Assembly (NCBI GenBank): GCA_040391535.1
Contig: JBEBXQ010000065.1
Location: 1 to 26,842, forward strand
DNA: 26,842 bases
Origin: JBEBXQ01 sp040391535
GTDB taxonomy: Bacteria; Bacteroidota; Bacteroidia; Cytophagales; Spirosomataceae
Reading direction: 5' to 3'
This document shows, piece after piece, positions 1 through 7,522 of this stretch. The position numbers and the translations under genes are program-made. The notes under the pieces were generated by a model. The model ran no database searches and had not been told where the DNA came from. It saw only the letters and a program-made list of their open reading frames with translations. The first letter of the stretch is position 1. Every line of letters begins with the position of its first letter.

Positions 1-1508
1 CCTTTACCAAATGTTTTTTCACCGATAATCACACCCCGTTTATAATCCTGAATGGCTGCGGCAAAAATCTCCGAAGCAGAAGCGCTGAAACGGTTTACCA
101 TCACGGCCAGCGGTCCGTCATAAGCGATAGAAGGGTCATTGTCTGACTCTACGTCGGTTTCGCCTGTTGTGCTTTTTACCTGTACTACCGGTCCTTTTGA
201 AATAAAAAGGCCCGTTAATGAAATGGCTTCTGTGAGAGAACCACCCCCGTTATTTCTCAGATCGACGATAATCCCTTCCACATTTTCGGCTTTCAGTTCC
301 TCAATCTGCCGTTTTACGTCACGGGTAGTACTGTTAAACTCCTTTTCGCGGCTCTGCGCACCACCAAAATCGCGATAGAATAACGGAATTGAGATTACCC
401 CTATTTTACGTTCTGCATTTCCGTTTTTGATAGAAACGATCTCTTTTTTAGACCGCTGCTCTTCCAGTTTAACTTTTTCGCGGACAATGCGCAACTCAAC
501 CGGTGCTGTTCCGGCAAGTGCGTCAGCCGGAAGAACCTGTAACCTCACCACAGTACCTTTGGGGCCTTTGATCAGTTTTACGGCATCATCCACAAACCAG
601 CCCACAATATCTACGATCTTCCCGTCGTCACCCTGAGCTACCCCAATGATGCGGTCATCTTTTTTCAGCTGTTTTCCTTTATAGGCCGGTCCGCCGGGGA
701 CCACATCAACAATTTTGATATAATTGTTATCCTCTCTCAGCACCGCACCGATCCCCTCCAGCGACTGGCTCATGTCCTGATTGAAACGATCAGCCGTAGT
801 AGGTGACATGTAATTGGTATGCGGATCATAGATCTCTGAAAACGAGTTATAATAGGTCTGGAACACCTGCTCTGACCTGATTCGAGCCAGGGCTCTGTCA
901 CGGGTTTTGTAACGGCTCTGCAAAGTGCTGACAATAGCGGTATCGGCTTTTCCGGTCAGCTTCAGATCGAGTGCCTCGCTCTTGATATATTTGCGCCAGA
1001 TATCGTTCAGTTCGGTTTCATCAGCCGCCCATTTCGCATTTTCCCGGTCGGTATCCAGACTTTCATCTGCCGAAAAATCAAAATCCTGTCCTCTACCCAG
1101 CAACTCCTGAATATAGGCACTTCTCTCTTTGTAACGCTGTCTGAAAAGATTATAAATGTCGAATGGCACACTGATCTGATTCTGACGTACAAAATCATCA
1201 AAAGAGTACCGGTACTTTTCCAGATCATTCAGGTCCCCCTGCATAAAATACAGTTTGCCGTTATCCAGGCTGGAGATATATTTATCAAAAATGACTGAAG
1301 AAACAGAATCATTCAGTTCAATTTTCCTGTAATGGTAATTTGAAAGAATGTTGGTTGCGAGACTTTGGGCTTTCAATTGTGATTCCTGCGGTTTGATTTC
1401 ATCCACAGACTCCCAGTCGGCACCCCCGCCTGTCACTTGCTCCGGCGCTATACGCTGCTGCCAGCCAAGAAACACAACCGGTATGAGGGTGATCAGGTAT
1501 TTCTTCAT
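1..1508 (-). CDS. prc: Tail-specific (C-terminal processing) protease Prc, S41 family, 3' end cut by window edge
   Basis: This is a periplasmic or envelope serine protease that degrades or trims proteins from their C-termini. The first 502 codons are present and the C-terminal part lies outside the window. Residues 1-15 (MKKYLITLIPVVFLG) look like an export signal. A long helical N-terminal region follows, then a PDZ domain at about 245-330 (starting SLEGIGAVL) and the S41 core. The catalytic triad of E. coli Prc (S430, D441, K455) maps with identical spacing to S477 in NRFSASASE, D488 in QDY, and K502 in TFGKG, the last complete codon here. The start is the ATG at 1506-1508, 17 bases after the stop of the FKBP gene, so the two are very probably cotranscribed. 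Family assignment is secure; natural substrates are unknown. Confidence 0.95.
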   Translation of the reverse strand, partial: MKKYLITLIPVVFLGWQQRIAPEQVTGGGADWESVDEIKPQESQLKAQSLATNILSNYHYRKIELNDSVSSVIFDKYISSLDNGKLYFMQGDLNDLEKYRYSFDDFVRQNQISVPFDIYNLFRQRYKERSAYIQELLGRGQDFDFSADESLDTDRENAKWAADETELNDIWRKYIKSEALDLKLTGKADTAIVSTLQSRYKTRDRALARIRSEQVFQTYYNSFSEIYDPHTNYMSPTTADRFNQDMSQSLEGIGAVLREDNNYIKIVDVVPGGPAYKGKQLKKDDRIIGVAQGDDGKIVDIVGWFVDDAVKLIKGPKGTVVRLQVLPADALAGTAPVELRIVREKVKLEEQRSKKEIVSIKNGNAERKIGVISIPLFYRDFGGAQSREKEFNSTTRDVKRQIEELKAENVEGIIVDLRNNGGGSLTEAISLTGLFISKGPVVQVKSTTGETDVESDNDPSIAYDGPLAVMVNRFSASASEIFAAAIQDYKRGVIIGEKTFGK

Positions 1509-1525
1509 TTTCGTCCAGGTTATTA

Positions 1526-2251
1526 TTATTTTACAATTTCCAATAGTTCAATATCAAAAATCAGGGCAGACATCGGCGGAATCACCGGTCCCGAACCTCT
1601 CTCACCGTAAGCGAGCTGATATGGAATAAAAACTTTCCATTTTGAGCCCGCCGGCATGAGCTGGAGTACTTCCTGCCATCCCTGAATTACACCGTTTACT
1701 CTCAATTCAATAGGCTCTCCTCTGTCAACAGAACTGTCAAACACGGTTCCGTTTACCAAAGTGCCATGGTAGTGGACTTTCACCTGATCTGACGCGGCGG
1801 GTTTTTCGCCTGTACCCGCTTTCTCAATTTTATATTGCAATCCGCTTTCTGTCGTCACGATCCCTTCTTTTCCTTTGTTTTCGGCCAGGAATTTTTCACC
1901 TTCTTCCTTATAAACCAGGTTTTTCTTTTCAAACTCTTTCTGGAAATAAGAACTGATTACCGCTCCGGCTTCTTCACCTGATAACGAATTATTACCGGCA
2001 AGTGTTTCTTTTATACCCTTAAAAAAAGCTTCCTGATTAATATCTTCTATACCCTGTTCTTTAAATGCCGTACCGATATTCACGCCCAGGCTGTATGCCA
2101 GGGAGTCTTTTTCATTCTTAAGCGAAACTGCAGGTGACGGTTTTGCGGTCGTGGATGTAGTGGGTTGCGGTTTAGCCTGGGCAGCTGTTTCGTGTGATAA
2201 AAACAATGAACTTAATACCAGCATTACCGGAGCTATGACTTTATACTGCAT
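1526..2251 (-). CDS. FkpA-type FKBP peptidyl-prolyl cis-trans isomerase, exported
   Basis: This 241-residue protein should catalyse prolyl isomerisation and chaperone proteins in the periplasm. Residues 1-24 form a signal peptide ending near HETAAQA, followed by a low-complexity Pro/Thr/Ser linker. Residues about 42-130 resemble the FKBP N-terminal dimerisation domain (SLAYSLGVNIGTAFKEQGI). Residues about 135-241 are the FKBP catalytic domain, with VKVHYHGTLVNGTVFDSS, IQGWQEVL and the C-terminal IPPMSALIFDIELL. The length fits FkpA/Mip-like proteins. It lies 17 bases upstream of prc on the same strand, so folding help and proteolysis are probably made from one transcript, starting at the promoter 50-80 bases upstream. 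Which FkpA paralogue it is cannot be decided from the sequence alone. Confidence 0.93.
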   Translation of the reverse strand: MQYKVIAPVMLVLSSLFLSHETAAQAKPQPTTSTTAKPSPAVSLKNEKDSLAYSLGVNIGTAFKEQGIEDINQEAFFKGIKETLAGNNSLSGEEAGAVISSYFQKEFEKKNLVYKEEGEKFLAENKGKEGIVTTESGLQYKIEKAGTGEKPAASDQVKVHYHGTLVNGTVFDSSVDRGEPIELRVNGVIQGWQEVLQLMPAGSKWKVFIPYQLAYGERGSGPVIPPMSALIFDIELLEIVK

Positions 2252-2303
2252 TGAAGACTAAATAATAAGTTAGAAATAAAAAATGTAAAGTATGGTAATG
2301 TAC

Positions 2304-2336
2304 CAAACATACAAATTGACAAAAAAAAACTGACAA
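2304..2336 (-). promoter_or_regulatory. Bacteroidota-type promoter of the FKBP-prc operon
   Basis: Read on the minus strand, TATGTTTG (2311-2304) matches the Bacteroidota -7 consensus TAnnTTTG exactly. ATTG (2336-2333) lies 21 bases upstream of it as a -33 element. The -7 box is about 53 bases from the FKBP start codon. The match is seen directly; promoter activity is inferred. Confidence 0.6.
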
Positions 2337-2459
2337 TCTCATATTCAAATTATTCTAAAATATTTCAAAATAGAGTGAGTATTGGCCAAAACTTGGAAAA
2401 GTATAATTTTTATTGTCAGTATTTTAGAGGTTTGGTATGATATAACGAAAATTATCCAC

Positions 2460-2467
2460 TAAATTTG
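2460..2467 (+). promoter_or_regulatory. atpA: Probable -7 element of the atpA promoter
   Basis: TAAATTTG is an exact match to TAnnTTTG and lies 50 bases before the atpA start. The nearest TTTG (2431-2434) is 25 bases upstream, a little farther than the usual 19-21, so the -33 element is uncertain. Confidence 0.5.
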
Positions 2468-2517
2468 CGCCTGATTTCACAAATTTTCTTTTACACTAAA
2501 AATAAGTCAATTATATC

Positions 2518-4095
2518 ATGGTATCTGTAAGACCTGACGAAGTTTCGGCCATACTACGGGAGCAATTAGCCGGAGCCAAAACCGATGCAGAATTGGAAGA
2601 AGTGGGTACAGTATTGCAAGTAGGCGACGGTGTTGCACGTATTTACGGACTTTCCAAAGTGCAAGCCGGTGAGCTACTCGTTTTTGAAAACGGCCTGAAA
2701 GCCCTGGCGCTGAATCTTGAAGAAGACAACGTTGGTGCGGTATTGCTTGGAGACTCCAGCGAAATTAAGGAAGGTGATACTGTTAAAAGAACCAATGAAA
2801 TTGCTTCGGTAAAAGTAGGAGAGCAAATTGTTGGCCGTGTTGTAAATACACTAGCTGAGCCCATCGACGGTAATGGTCCTATTCAGGGCGAGTTATTTGA
2901 AATGCCTCTGGAACGTAAAGCCCCGGGTGTTATTTTCCGTCAACCAGTAAACGAACCGCTTCAATCGGGTATCAAGGCGATCGACTCGATGATCCCTGTA
3001 GGCCGTGGCCAGCGCGAGCTGATCATCGGTGACCGTCAGACAGGTAAAACTGCCGTGGCGATTGATACCATCATCAACCAGAAAGAATTTTACGATAAAG
3101 GCGAGCCTGTATTCTGTATCTACGTAGCCTGCGGACAGAAAGCATCAACGATCAAACAGATTGAAGCTACACTCCGCCGTTATGGTGCTATGGAATATAC
3201 CGTCATTGTAGCTGCTGCTGCGTCTGACCCTTCTCCAATGCAATTTTACGCGCCGTTTACGGGTGCTGCCATCGGAGAATATTTCCGTGACACCGGCCGT
3301 CCTGCCCTTGTTATCTATGACGACTTGTCAAAACAGGCCGTAGCTTATCGTGAAGTATCACTTCTGCTTCGTCGCCCACCGGGACGTGAAGCCTATCCGG
3401 GTGACGTATTCTATCTTCACAGCCGCCTTTTGGAAAGAGCTGCGAAAATTGTTGCGGATGATACCATCGCACAGAATATGAATGACATTCCACCCTCCCT
3501 GCAGGGACGTGTAAAAGGAGGTGGTTCATTAACCGCTCTTCCGATTATTGAGACACAGGCTGGTGACGTTTCTGCTTATATTCCTACAAACGTAATTTCG
3601 ATTACTGACGGACAGATCTTCCTTGAGTCGAACCTGTTCAATGCCGGTATCCGTCCTGCGATCAACGTAGGTATCTCGGTATCCCGCGTAGGAGGTAATG
3701 CACAGATCAAATCCATGAAGAAAGTGGCTGGTACACTGAAACTGGATCAGGCGCAGTTCCGTGAGCTGGAAGCCTTCGCCAAGTTCGGTTCTGATCTTGA
3801 TGCCGCTACTCAGCTGGCTATCGACCGGGGACGCCGGAACCTTGAAGTACTGAAACAGGGCCAGTATTCACCGGTATCCGTAGAAAATCAGGTAGCTATG
3901 ATTTATGCGTCTACCAAAGGTTTGCTTGATAAGGTTCAGGTAAATAAAGTGAAGGATTTTGAGAAAGAATTCCTGAACGTACTTGGCGCGCAGCACAGTA
4001 ATGTTTTGTCAGCGTTAAAAGCTGGTAAACTGGATAACGATGTTACATCAGTGCTTGAAAAAGTAGCGGCTGAAGTCGCTGTAAAATTCGCCTGA
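2518..4095 (+). CDS. atpA: F1F0 ATP synthase subunit alpha
   Basis: This is the 525-residue non-catalytic nucleotide-binding subunit of the F1 head, on the cytoplasmic face of the inner membrane. Visible landmarks are the N-terminal beta barrel (about 25-95), the P-loop GDRQTGKT at 171-178, VIYDDLSKQAVAYR, and ISVSRVGG. R390 in the last is the arginine finger reaching the catalytic beta site. The length is normal for the family. The ATG follows an A-rich stretch without a Shine-Dalgarno sequence, as is usual in Bacteroidota. It opens its own transcription unit: the gene upstream is a divergent FKBP, not atpH, so atpB/E/F/H and atpD/C must lie elsewhere. atpG follows after 21 bases. Confidence 0.98.
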   Translation: MVSVRPDEVSAILREQLAGAKTDAELEEVGTVLQVGDGVARIYGLSKVQAGELLVFENGLKALALNLEEDNVGAVLLGDSSEIKEGDTVKRTNEIASVKVGEQIVGRVVNTLAEPIDGNGPIQGELFEMPLERKAPGVIFRQPVNEPLQSGIKAIDSMIPVGRGQRELIIGDRQTGKTAVAIDTIINQKEFYDKGEPVFCIYVACGQKASTIKQIEATLRRYGAMEYTVIVAAAASDPSPMQFYAPFTGAAIGEYFRDTGRPALVIYDDLSKQAVAYREVSLLLRRPPGREAYPGDVFYLHSRLLERAAKIVADDTIAQNMNDIPPSLQGRVKGGGSLTALPIIETQAGDVSAYIPTNVISITDGQIFLESNLFNAGIRPAINVGISVSRVGGNAQIKSMKKVAGTLKLDQAQFRELEAFAKFGSDLDAATQLAIDRGRRNLEVLKQGQYSPVSVENQVAMIYASTKGLLDKVQVNKVKDFEKEFLNVLGAQHSNVLSALKAGKLDNDVTSVLEKVAAEVAVKFA

Positions 4096-4104
4096 TTCTG
4101 ACAA

Positions 4105-4119
4105 AATACCCATAATATG
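4105..4119 (+). repeat. 15-bp direct repeat, copy 1 (atpG initiation region)
   Basis: AATACCCATAATATG includes the atpG start codon and recurs exactly at 5773-5787. A related string, ACACCCATAACAATG, precedes trpC. Confidence 0.5.
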
Positions 4120-5001
4120 GCAAGTTTAAAGGAAGTAAGAAACCGAATAGTATCTGTCAATTCCACGCAGCAGATCACCAAGGCCATGAAAATGGTTGCG
4201 GCAGCAAAACTGCGCAGGGCACAGGACAACATCGTACAGATGAGGCCTTATGCTCATAAACTAGGGGAAATGCTTTCAACAGTGGCGTCTTCCGGTGCAG
4301 AATCTGCATCGGAAAGCCCGCTGAAACAGCAACGTCCTGTAGAAAAAGTGCTGATGGTCGTTGTTACCTCTGACCGTGGCTTGTGCGGCGCATTCAATAC
4401 CAATGTGATCAAAGGCGCGATGAACCGCATCCAGTCGGCCTATGCTGCCCAGGCAGCACGTGGCAATGTGGAAGTGCTGGCCATTGGCAAAAAAGGAGCG
4501 GAAGGCATGGCACGGAGAGGGTTTAAAGTTAACACCCGGTATACAGGGCTGTTTTCTGATCTGAGCTTTGCTAATGTAAAAAAGGCAGGTGAGGAGATCA
4601 TGGACGCTTTCGCTGCCGGTGAATATGATGTGGTTGAACTCGTTTACAATCACTTCAAAAACGTCGCAACTCAGATCATCCGTACAGAAAACTACCTTCC
4701 CATCGCTGCCGAAGGCAACGCAGAAGAAGGTTCGTCCAATGTCAACTATATTTTTGAGCCCTCCGAGAAAGAAATTCTGGAAGAGCTTATACCAAAATCG
4801 CTGAAAGTACAGTTATACAGAGCAGTACTGGAATCCAATGCTTCTGAGCACGGTGCCCGTATGACTGCCATGGATAAGGCTACTGAAAATGCTCAGGAAC
4901 TTTTGAAAGAACTCAGACTGGTATACAACCGTAGCAGACAAGCGGCTATCACCAATGAAATTCTTGAAATTGTAGGTGGAGCAGAAGCTTTAGCCCGATA
5001 A
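4117..5001 (+). CDS. atpG: F1F0 ATP synthase subunit gamma
   Basis: This is the 294-residue central rotor shaft of F1, coupling proton flow through F0 to the catalytic beta subunits. The N-terminal helix is diagnostic (MASLKEVRNRI, then TQQITKAMKMVAAAKLRRAQ), as are the VVTSDRGLCGAFN strand and the C-terminal helix with ESNASEHGARMTAMDKATENA and LVYNRSRQAAITNEILEIV. These two long helices form the coiled coil inside the alpha/beta ring. An insertion relative to E. coli around 195-215 (EGNAEEGSSN) looks like a surface loop. It is read with atpA across a 21-base gap. Confidence 0.98.
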   Translation: MASLKEVRNRIVSVNSTQQITKAMKMVAAAKLRRAQDNIVQMRPYAHKLGEMLSTVASSGAESASESPLKQQRPVEKVLMVVVTSDRGLCGAFNTNVIKGAMNRIQSAYAAQAARGNVEVLAIGKKGAEGMARRGFKVNTRYTGLFSDLSFANVKKAGEEIMDAFAAGEYDVVELVYNHFKNVATQIIRTENYLPIAAEGNAEEGSSNVNYIFEPSEKEILEELIPKSLKVQLYRAVLESNASEHGARMTAMDKATENAQELLKELRLVYNRSRQAAITNEILEIVGGAEALAR

Positions 5002-5038
5002 ATCAAAAGGCGCTTTTATCACCTAACCGCACCGGATA

Positions 5039-5770
5039 ATGACAAGGAAATTATTTTACAAAGTCTGTCTGATCTGTTTCATGATGCTGAGCCAGGGCGT
5101 GCTCTATGCTCAGGACGTAAATGAAATACTGGACAAGCATATTGAGGCCATGGGGGGCAAAGAAAAGCTCTCAGCCTTGAAAAGTGTAAAGATTTCGGCG
5201 GTTATTTCGGTGATGGGTATGGAGATGAACCTGAATACTGTGGTGATTCATGAAAAGGCGCTGCGGAGCGATACAGAAGTACAGGGTATGAAGATCGTAC
5301 AGGCGCTTGAAAATGGCGCAGGATGGCAGATCAACCCGGTGCTGGGCACCACAGCCCCAGCTGATCTTTCTGCTGATGAAATCAATGCGCTTTCGGGTCA
5401 GCTTGACCTTACCGGCTTTCTCGATTATGAGAAAAAGGGTTACAAAGTTAAGCTGGACGGAGAGGAAAATCTCAACGGCGCACCGGTCTACGTGATCAGT
5501 TTCACAACAGGTAGTGGTATTTCGGCGGTAAACTATATTTCAAAAGAGACCCTGTATGTACTGAAATCAACGATGAAAGTAACCATCAACGGACAGGAAA
5601 CGGAGACCACCGTTTTACCATCCAATTACAAGAAAGTAAACGGTATGGTATTTCCTTTTACGTCTGAAATAAAATCATCAGCAATGCCCGGCAGTTCCAT
5701 GATTTCTGAGACAAAAACACTTGAAGTAAATCCGGTAATTGATCCGGCCATTTTTAAAAAGCCGGCTTGA
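5039..5770 (+). CDS. Exported LolA-like (outer membrane lipoprotein-sorting-like) protein
   Basis: This 243-residue protein has a signal peptide at residues 1-24, with cleavage after VLYAQ. The mature part begins DVNEILDKHIEAMGGKEKL, the usual opening of Bacteroidota proteins annotated as 'outer membrane lipoprotein-sorting protein'. The rest is predicted beta strands with the LolA-like pattern (GAPVYVISFTT, YISKETLYVLKSTMK, KVNGMVFPFTSEIK). By fold it may bind a lipid or lipoprotein in the periplasm, but function is not established for this subfamily. It starts 37 bases after atpG and is probably cotranscribed with the ATP synthase genes, ending at the terminator 24 bases downstream. No functional link to ATP synthase is evident. 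Confidence 0.75.
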   Translation: MTRKLFYKVCLICFMMLSQGVLYAQDVNEILDKHIEAMGGKEKLSALKSVKISAVISVMGMEMNLNTVVIHEKALRSDTEVQGMKIVQALENGAGWQINPVLGTTAPADLSADEINALSGQLDLTGFLDYEKKGYKVKLDGEENLNGAPVYVISFTTGSGISAVNYISKETLYVLKSTMKVTINGQETETTVLPSNYKKVNGMVFPFTSEIKSSAMPGSSMISETKTLEVNPVIDPAIFKKPA

Positions 5771-5772
5771 TT

Positions 5773-5787
5773 AATACCCATAATATG
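5773..5787 (+). repeat. 15-bp direct repeat, copy 2 (orphan copy of the atpG initiation region)
   Basis: This is an exact copy of 4105-4119. The ATG at 5785 opens only a 32-codon frame that runs straight through the terminator hairpin, so it is not counted as a gene. As with copy 1, a TGA stop codon lies shortly upstream. Confidence 0.5.
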
Positions 5788-5793
5788 CATCAG

Positions 5794-5820
5794 AAAACCG
5801 CCTTTCAGGGCGGTTTTTTA
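5794..5820 (+). terminator. Intrinsic terminator of the atpAG-LolA-like unit
   Basis: AAAACCGCC (5794-5802) pairs perfectly with GGCGGTTTT (5809-5817) around the loop TTTCAG, and the T run continues to 5819. Confidence 0.88.
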
Positions 5821-6093
5821 TTTTCTGCCTTCGGGGTTCGACGGCTTGCCCTGTCAGGTCCGAAGAAGCGGAATATGTCCTGATTTTGTATGAAACAGCA
5901 CTTGCTTGCGGTAAGGTATGATAGTGGCCGGATCCCGGCAAATTATCGCAGGTGATCATTAAAAACAACTGTAAAATGTTGTTTTTAACCCTTTGATTTT
6001 TAGTTTTTTATAGGCTGAAAAGACGGAAACGATAATAATAGCATGATTTTCCAAAAAAAATGTCTTAAAACTTTTTTTTCATCATTTTATTTC
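5821..6093. other. Non-coding stretch between the atp unit and the DUF2795 gene
   Basis: I see no convincing gene in either direction. The first half is of mixed composition, with a short GCCGG/CCGGC hairpin at 5927-5939. The second half is AT-rich. At 5959-5988 there is a perfect 11-bp inverted repeat, TTAAAAACAAC / GTTGTTTTTAA, with an 8-base loop. It could end transcription in both directions, but it is AT-rich and weak. The minus-strand frame covering much of this stretch has no recognisable protein features. Confidence 0.5.
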
Positions 6094-6101
6094 TAGTTTT
6101 G
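6094..6101 (+). promoter_or_regulatory. Probable -7 promoter element of the DUF2795 gene
   Basis: TAGTTTTG matches TAnnTTTG and lies 45 bases before the start codon. The -33 region is only a T tract (6072-6079), so support comes mainly from the -7 box. Confidence 0.45.
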
Positions 6102-6145
6102 CACACCAAAAATTCACCATTACTCATTTTAGTCAGGAATTCAAT

Positions 6146-6367
6146 ATGTACTGGACTCTAGAACTTGCATCATATCTTGAAGATGCACCATGGCCGGCTA
6201 CCAAAGACGAATTAATCGATTTTGCGATCCGCACAGGAGCACCGTTGGAGGTGGTTGAAAACCTTCAGGAATTAGAAGATGATGGTCAGCCATACGAAAG
6301 TATTGAGGAAATATGGCCGGATTATCCGACGAAAGACGATTTCTTTTTCAACGAAGACGAATATTAA
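6146..6367 (+). CDS. DUF2795 family small acidic protein
   Basis: This 73-residue protein is very acidic, with no signal peptide or membrane segment, so it is probably cytoplasmic. It begins MYWTLELASYLEDAPWPATK and has the conserved pattern DELIDFAIRTGAPLEVVENL, then IEEIWPDYPTKDDFFFNEDEY. This is the widespread short Bacteroidota DUF2795 family, whose role is unknown. The gene stands alone, with its own promoter-like box upstream and an 18-bp-stem terminator 33 bases after its stop. The high conservation and strong isolated expression signals suggest a housekeeping role, but this is inference. Confidence 0.88.
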   Translation: MYWTLELASYLEDAPWPATKDELIDFAIRTGAPLEVVENLQELEDDGQPYESIEEIWPDYPTKDDFFFNEDEY

Positions 6368-6399
6368 TCCGGACACCGGGCCGGAAAGTAAAGTCTGCA

Positions 6400-6440
6400 C
6401 ATAAAAAATCCCTGAACCCATTGTTCAGGGATTTTTTATG
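6400..6440. terminator. Bidirectional intrinsic terminator
   Basis: CATAAAAAATCCCTGAAC (6400-6417) pairs perfectly over 18 bp with 6423-6440 around the loop CCATT. A-runs and T-runs flank the GC part on both sides, so it can end the DUF2795 transcript and the converging cytochrome c transcript. Confidence 0.9.
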
Positions 6441-6562
6441 CTTCAGCATGAGCGGAATTGCTTTGGGCTGAGTATTTGGTGCCGGAACCGGAAAAAAGGG
6501 CATAAAAGCTATAAAAACGGCCTCTTCGCCCCCTTCTGACCCGTTCGGGTAATAGTAGAATC

Positions 6563-7036
6563 TTATTCAGCCAGAGAATTAATCCAGGTTGCAATTTTAA
6601 CGACATCATCTGCCGGTACCTGAGGCATAGGAGCCATGGGCGGATATCCAGGCCAGTTGTCCGGTTCAGGCGTATGAACCAAAGCCACAATACGGTCTAT
6701 AGAATATTTCTTTTGAGCCACTTCATAGTAAGCTGGTCCGATCAGTTTCTCGTAAGGACGGTGGCAACTGAAACAAATGTGCTCATTTAACAGTTTCTCG
6801 ACATCAGCAGGGACGGATTTTCTCTTGGGTTCGTTAGACGACGTCACCGCAACCGCCACATCTGATGCTACCTGATCAGCTTCAGCTGCTGCTTTAGCTA
6901 AAGCGGCTTCGACTCTTTCCTTGCTTCCGCTTCCGTAATATTTGTCATACGCTTCAGTGGTTTCCTTAGAAGAGCAACTGAAAACAAAACCTGCAGAAGC
7001 AATCAGCATAGCGCAAGTCAACTTTCTTAAAAGCAT
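6563..7036 (-). CDS. Monoheme cytochrome c lipoprotein
   Basis: This 157-residue protein is an exported electron carrier. Residues 1-20 form a lipoprotein signal ending VFS before Cys21, a slightly unusual lipobox with Phe at -2. An Ala-rich, probably helical spacer (about 35-68) leads to the heme domain, with CFSCH at 88-92 covalently binding one c-type heme. The Met of PPMAPMP (M134 or M137) is the likely sixth heme ligand. The domain ends with the typical helix DDVVKIATWINSLAE. The size and layout resemble small class I cytochromes c of the c551/c552 type. It is transcribed alone, convergent with the DUF2795 gene. The electron partner cannot be told from its neighbours. Confidence 0.9.
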   Translation of the reverse strand: MLLRKLTCAMLIASAGFVFSCSSKETTEAYDKYYGSGSKERVEAALAKAAAEADQVASDVAVAVTSSNEPKRKSVPADVEKLLNEHICFSCHRPYEKLIGPAYYEVAQKKYSIDRIVALVHTPEPDNWPGYPPMAPMPQVPADDVVKIATWINSLAE

Positions 7037-7163
7037 TTGAATATTAAATGGTTAATAATGAAAAAGTAAACGACACTTAATTATCGCAGTATTACAAATC
7101 TGCAAATTATATTGTAAGGATTGAAATTTCAGACGCTATTTATTTACCCTTAAGATGTAAAAA

Positions 7164-7179
7164 TCACCCAACGGGGTGA
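7164..7179. repeat. Small palindromic hairpin in the divergent cytochrome c / rpmG promoter region
   Basis: TCACCC and GGGTGA form a 6-bp stem around AACG, about 60 bases upstream of the rpmG -7 box, so it is outside the rpmG mRNA. It could be a protein-binding site for either divergent gene; this is speculative. Confidence 0.3.
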
Positions 7180-7238
7180 ATATCAGAAAAATATTGTCAT
7201 TTTTAATTTAAAACTTTTTTCTATTTAAAATAAATTCC

Positions 7239-7246
7239 TATTTTTG
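7239..7246 (+). promoter_or_regulatory. Probable -7 promoter element of rpmG
   Basis: TATTTTTG matches TAnnTTTG and is followed by C, as is common for these promoters. It lies 30 bases before the rpmG ATG. A T run (7215-7220) sits at the -33 distance without a clear TTG. Confidence 0.5.
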
Positions 7247-7275
7247 CAGTCCCATTTCAAAAAAATAGCAGCGTA

Positions 7276-7458
7276 ATGGCAAAGAAAGGTAATAGAATAC
7301 AAGTAATTCTGGAGTGTACAGAACATAAAGCAACTGGTGTACCAGGCATTTCCCGTTATATCACTACGAAGAACCGTAAGAATACACCCGGTAGAATTGA
7401 ATTGAAAAAATACAATCCGATTCTCAGACGTCAGACGGTACATAAAGAAATTAAATAA
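7276..7458 (+). CDS. rpmG: Large-subunit ribosomal protein bL33
   Basis: This 60-residue basic protein has the bL33 signature MAKKGNRIQVILECTEHK at the N-terminus, then SRYITTKNRKNTPGRIELKKYNP and a C-terminal LRRQTVHKEIK. It has only one Cys, so it is the zinc-independent form lacking the paired CxxC knuckles. In many Bacteroidota it sits between rpmB (bL28) and the DUF4295/bL38 gene. Here rpmB is not directly upstream, but bL38 follows after 64 bases and the two are probably cotranscribed. Confidence 0.96.
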   Translation: MAKKGNRIQVILECTEHKATGVPGISRYITTKNRKNTPGRIELKKYNPILRRQTVHKEIK

Positions 7459-7522
7459 ATCAACAAATAAGGCATTTCCATCCGAAGGGATAGGTGCGTT
7501 GTATCTTTAAACGATTTAAGAG

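Noticed and set aside
5005..5017. AAAAG/CTTTT mini-hairpin between atpG and the LolA-like gene
   Set aside because: Five weak pairs around three bases without a T run; too weak to be a terminator.
5835..5841. GGTTCGA resembling a tRNA T-loop
   Set aside because: The flanking bases do not form a T-stem and no acceptor or anticodon arm is present.
5785..5883. Short plus-strand frame beginning at the second 15-bp repeat copy
   Set aside because: It runs straight through an intrinsic terminator and has no recognisable protein features.
5771..5968. Minus-strand 65-codon frame behind the LolA-like gene
   Set aside because: It includes the terminator hairpin, has no family resemblance, and lacks a promoter box or plausible initiation region.
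6538..6549. ACCCGTTCGGGT short stem behind the cytochrome c gene
   Set aside because: The loop is too small for the 5-bp stem and no U tract follows; the 6400-6440 hairpin is a far better terminator.
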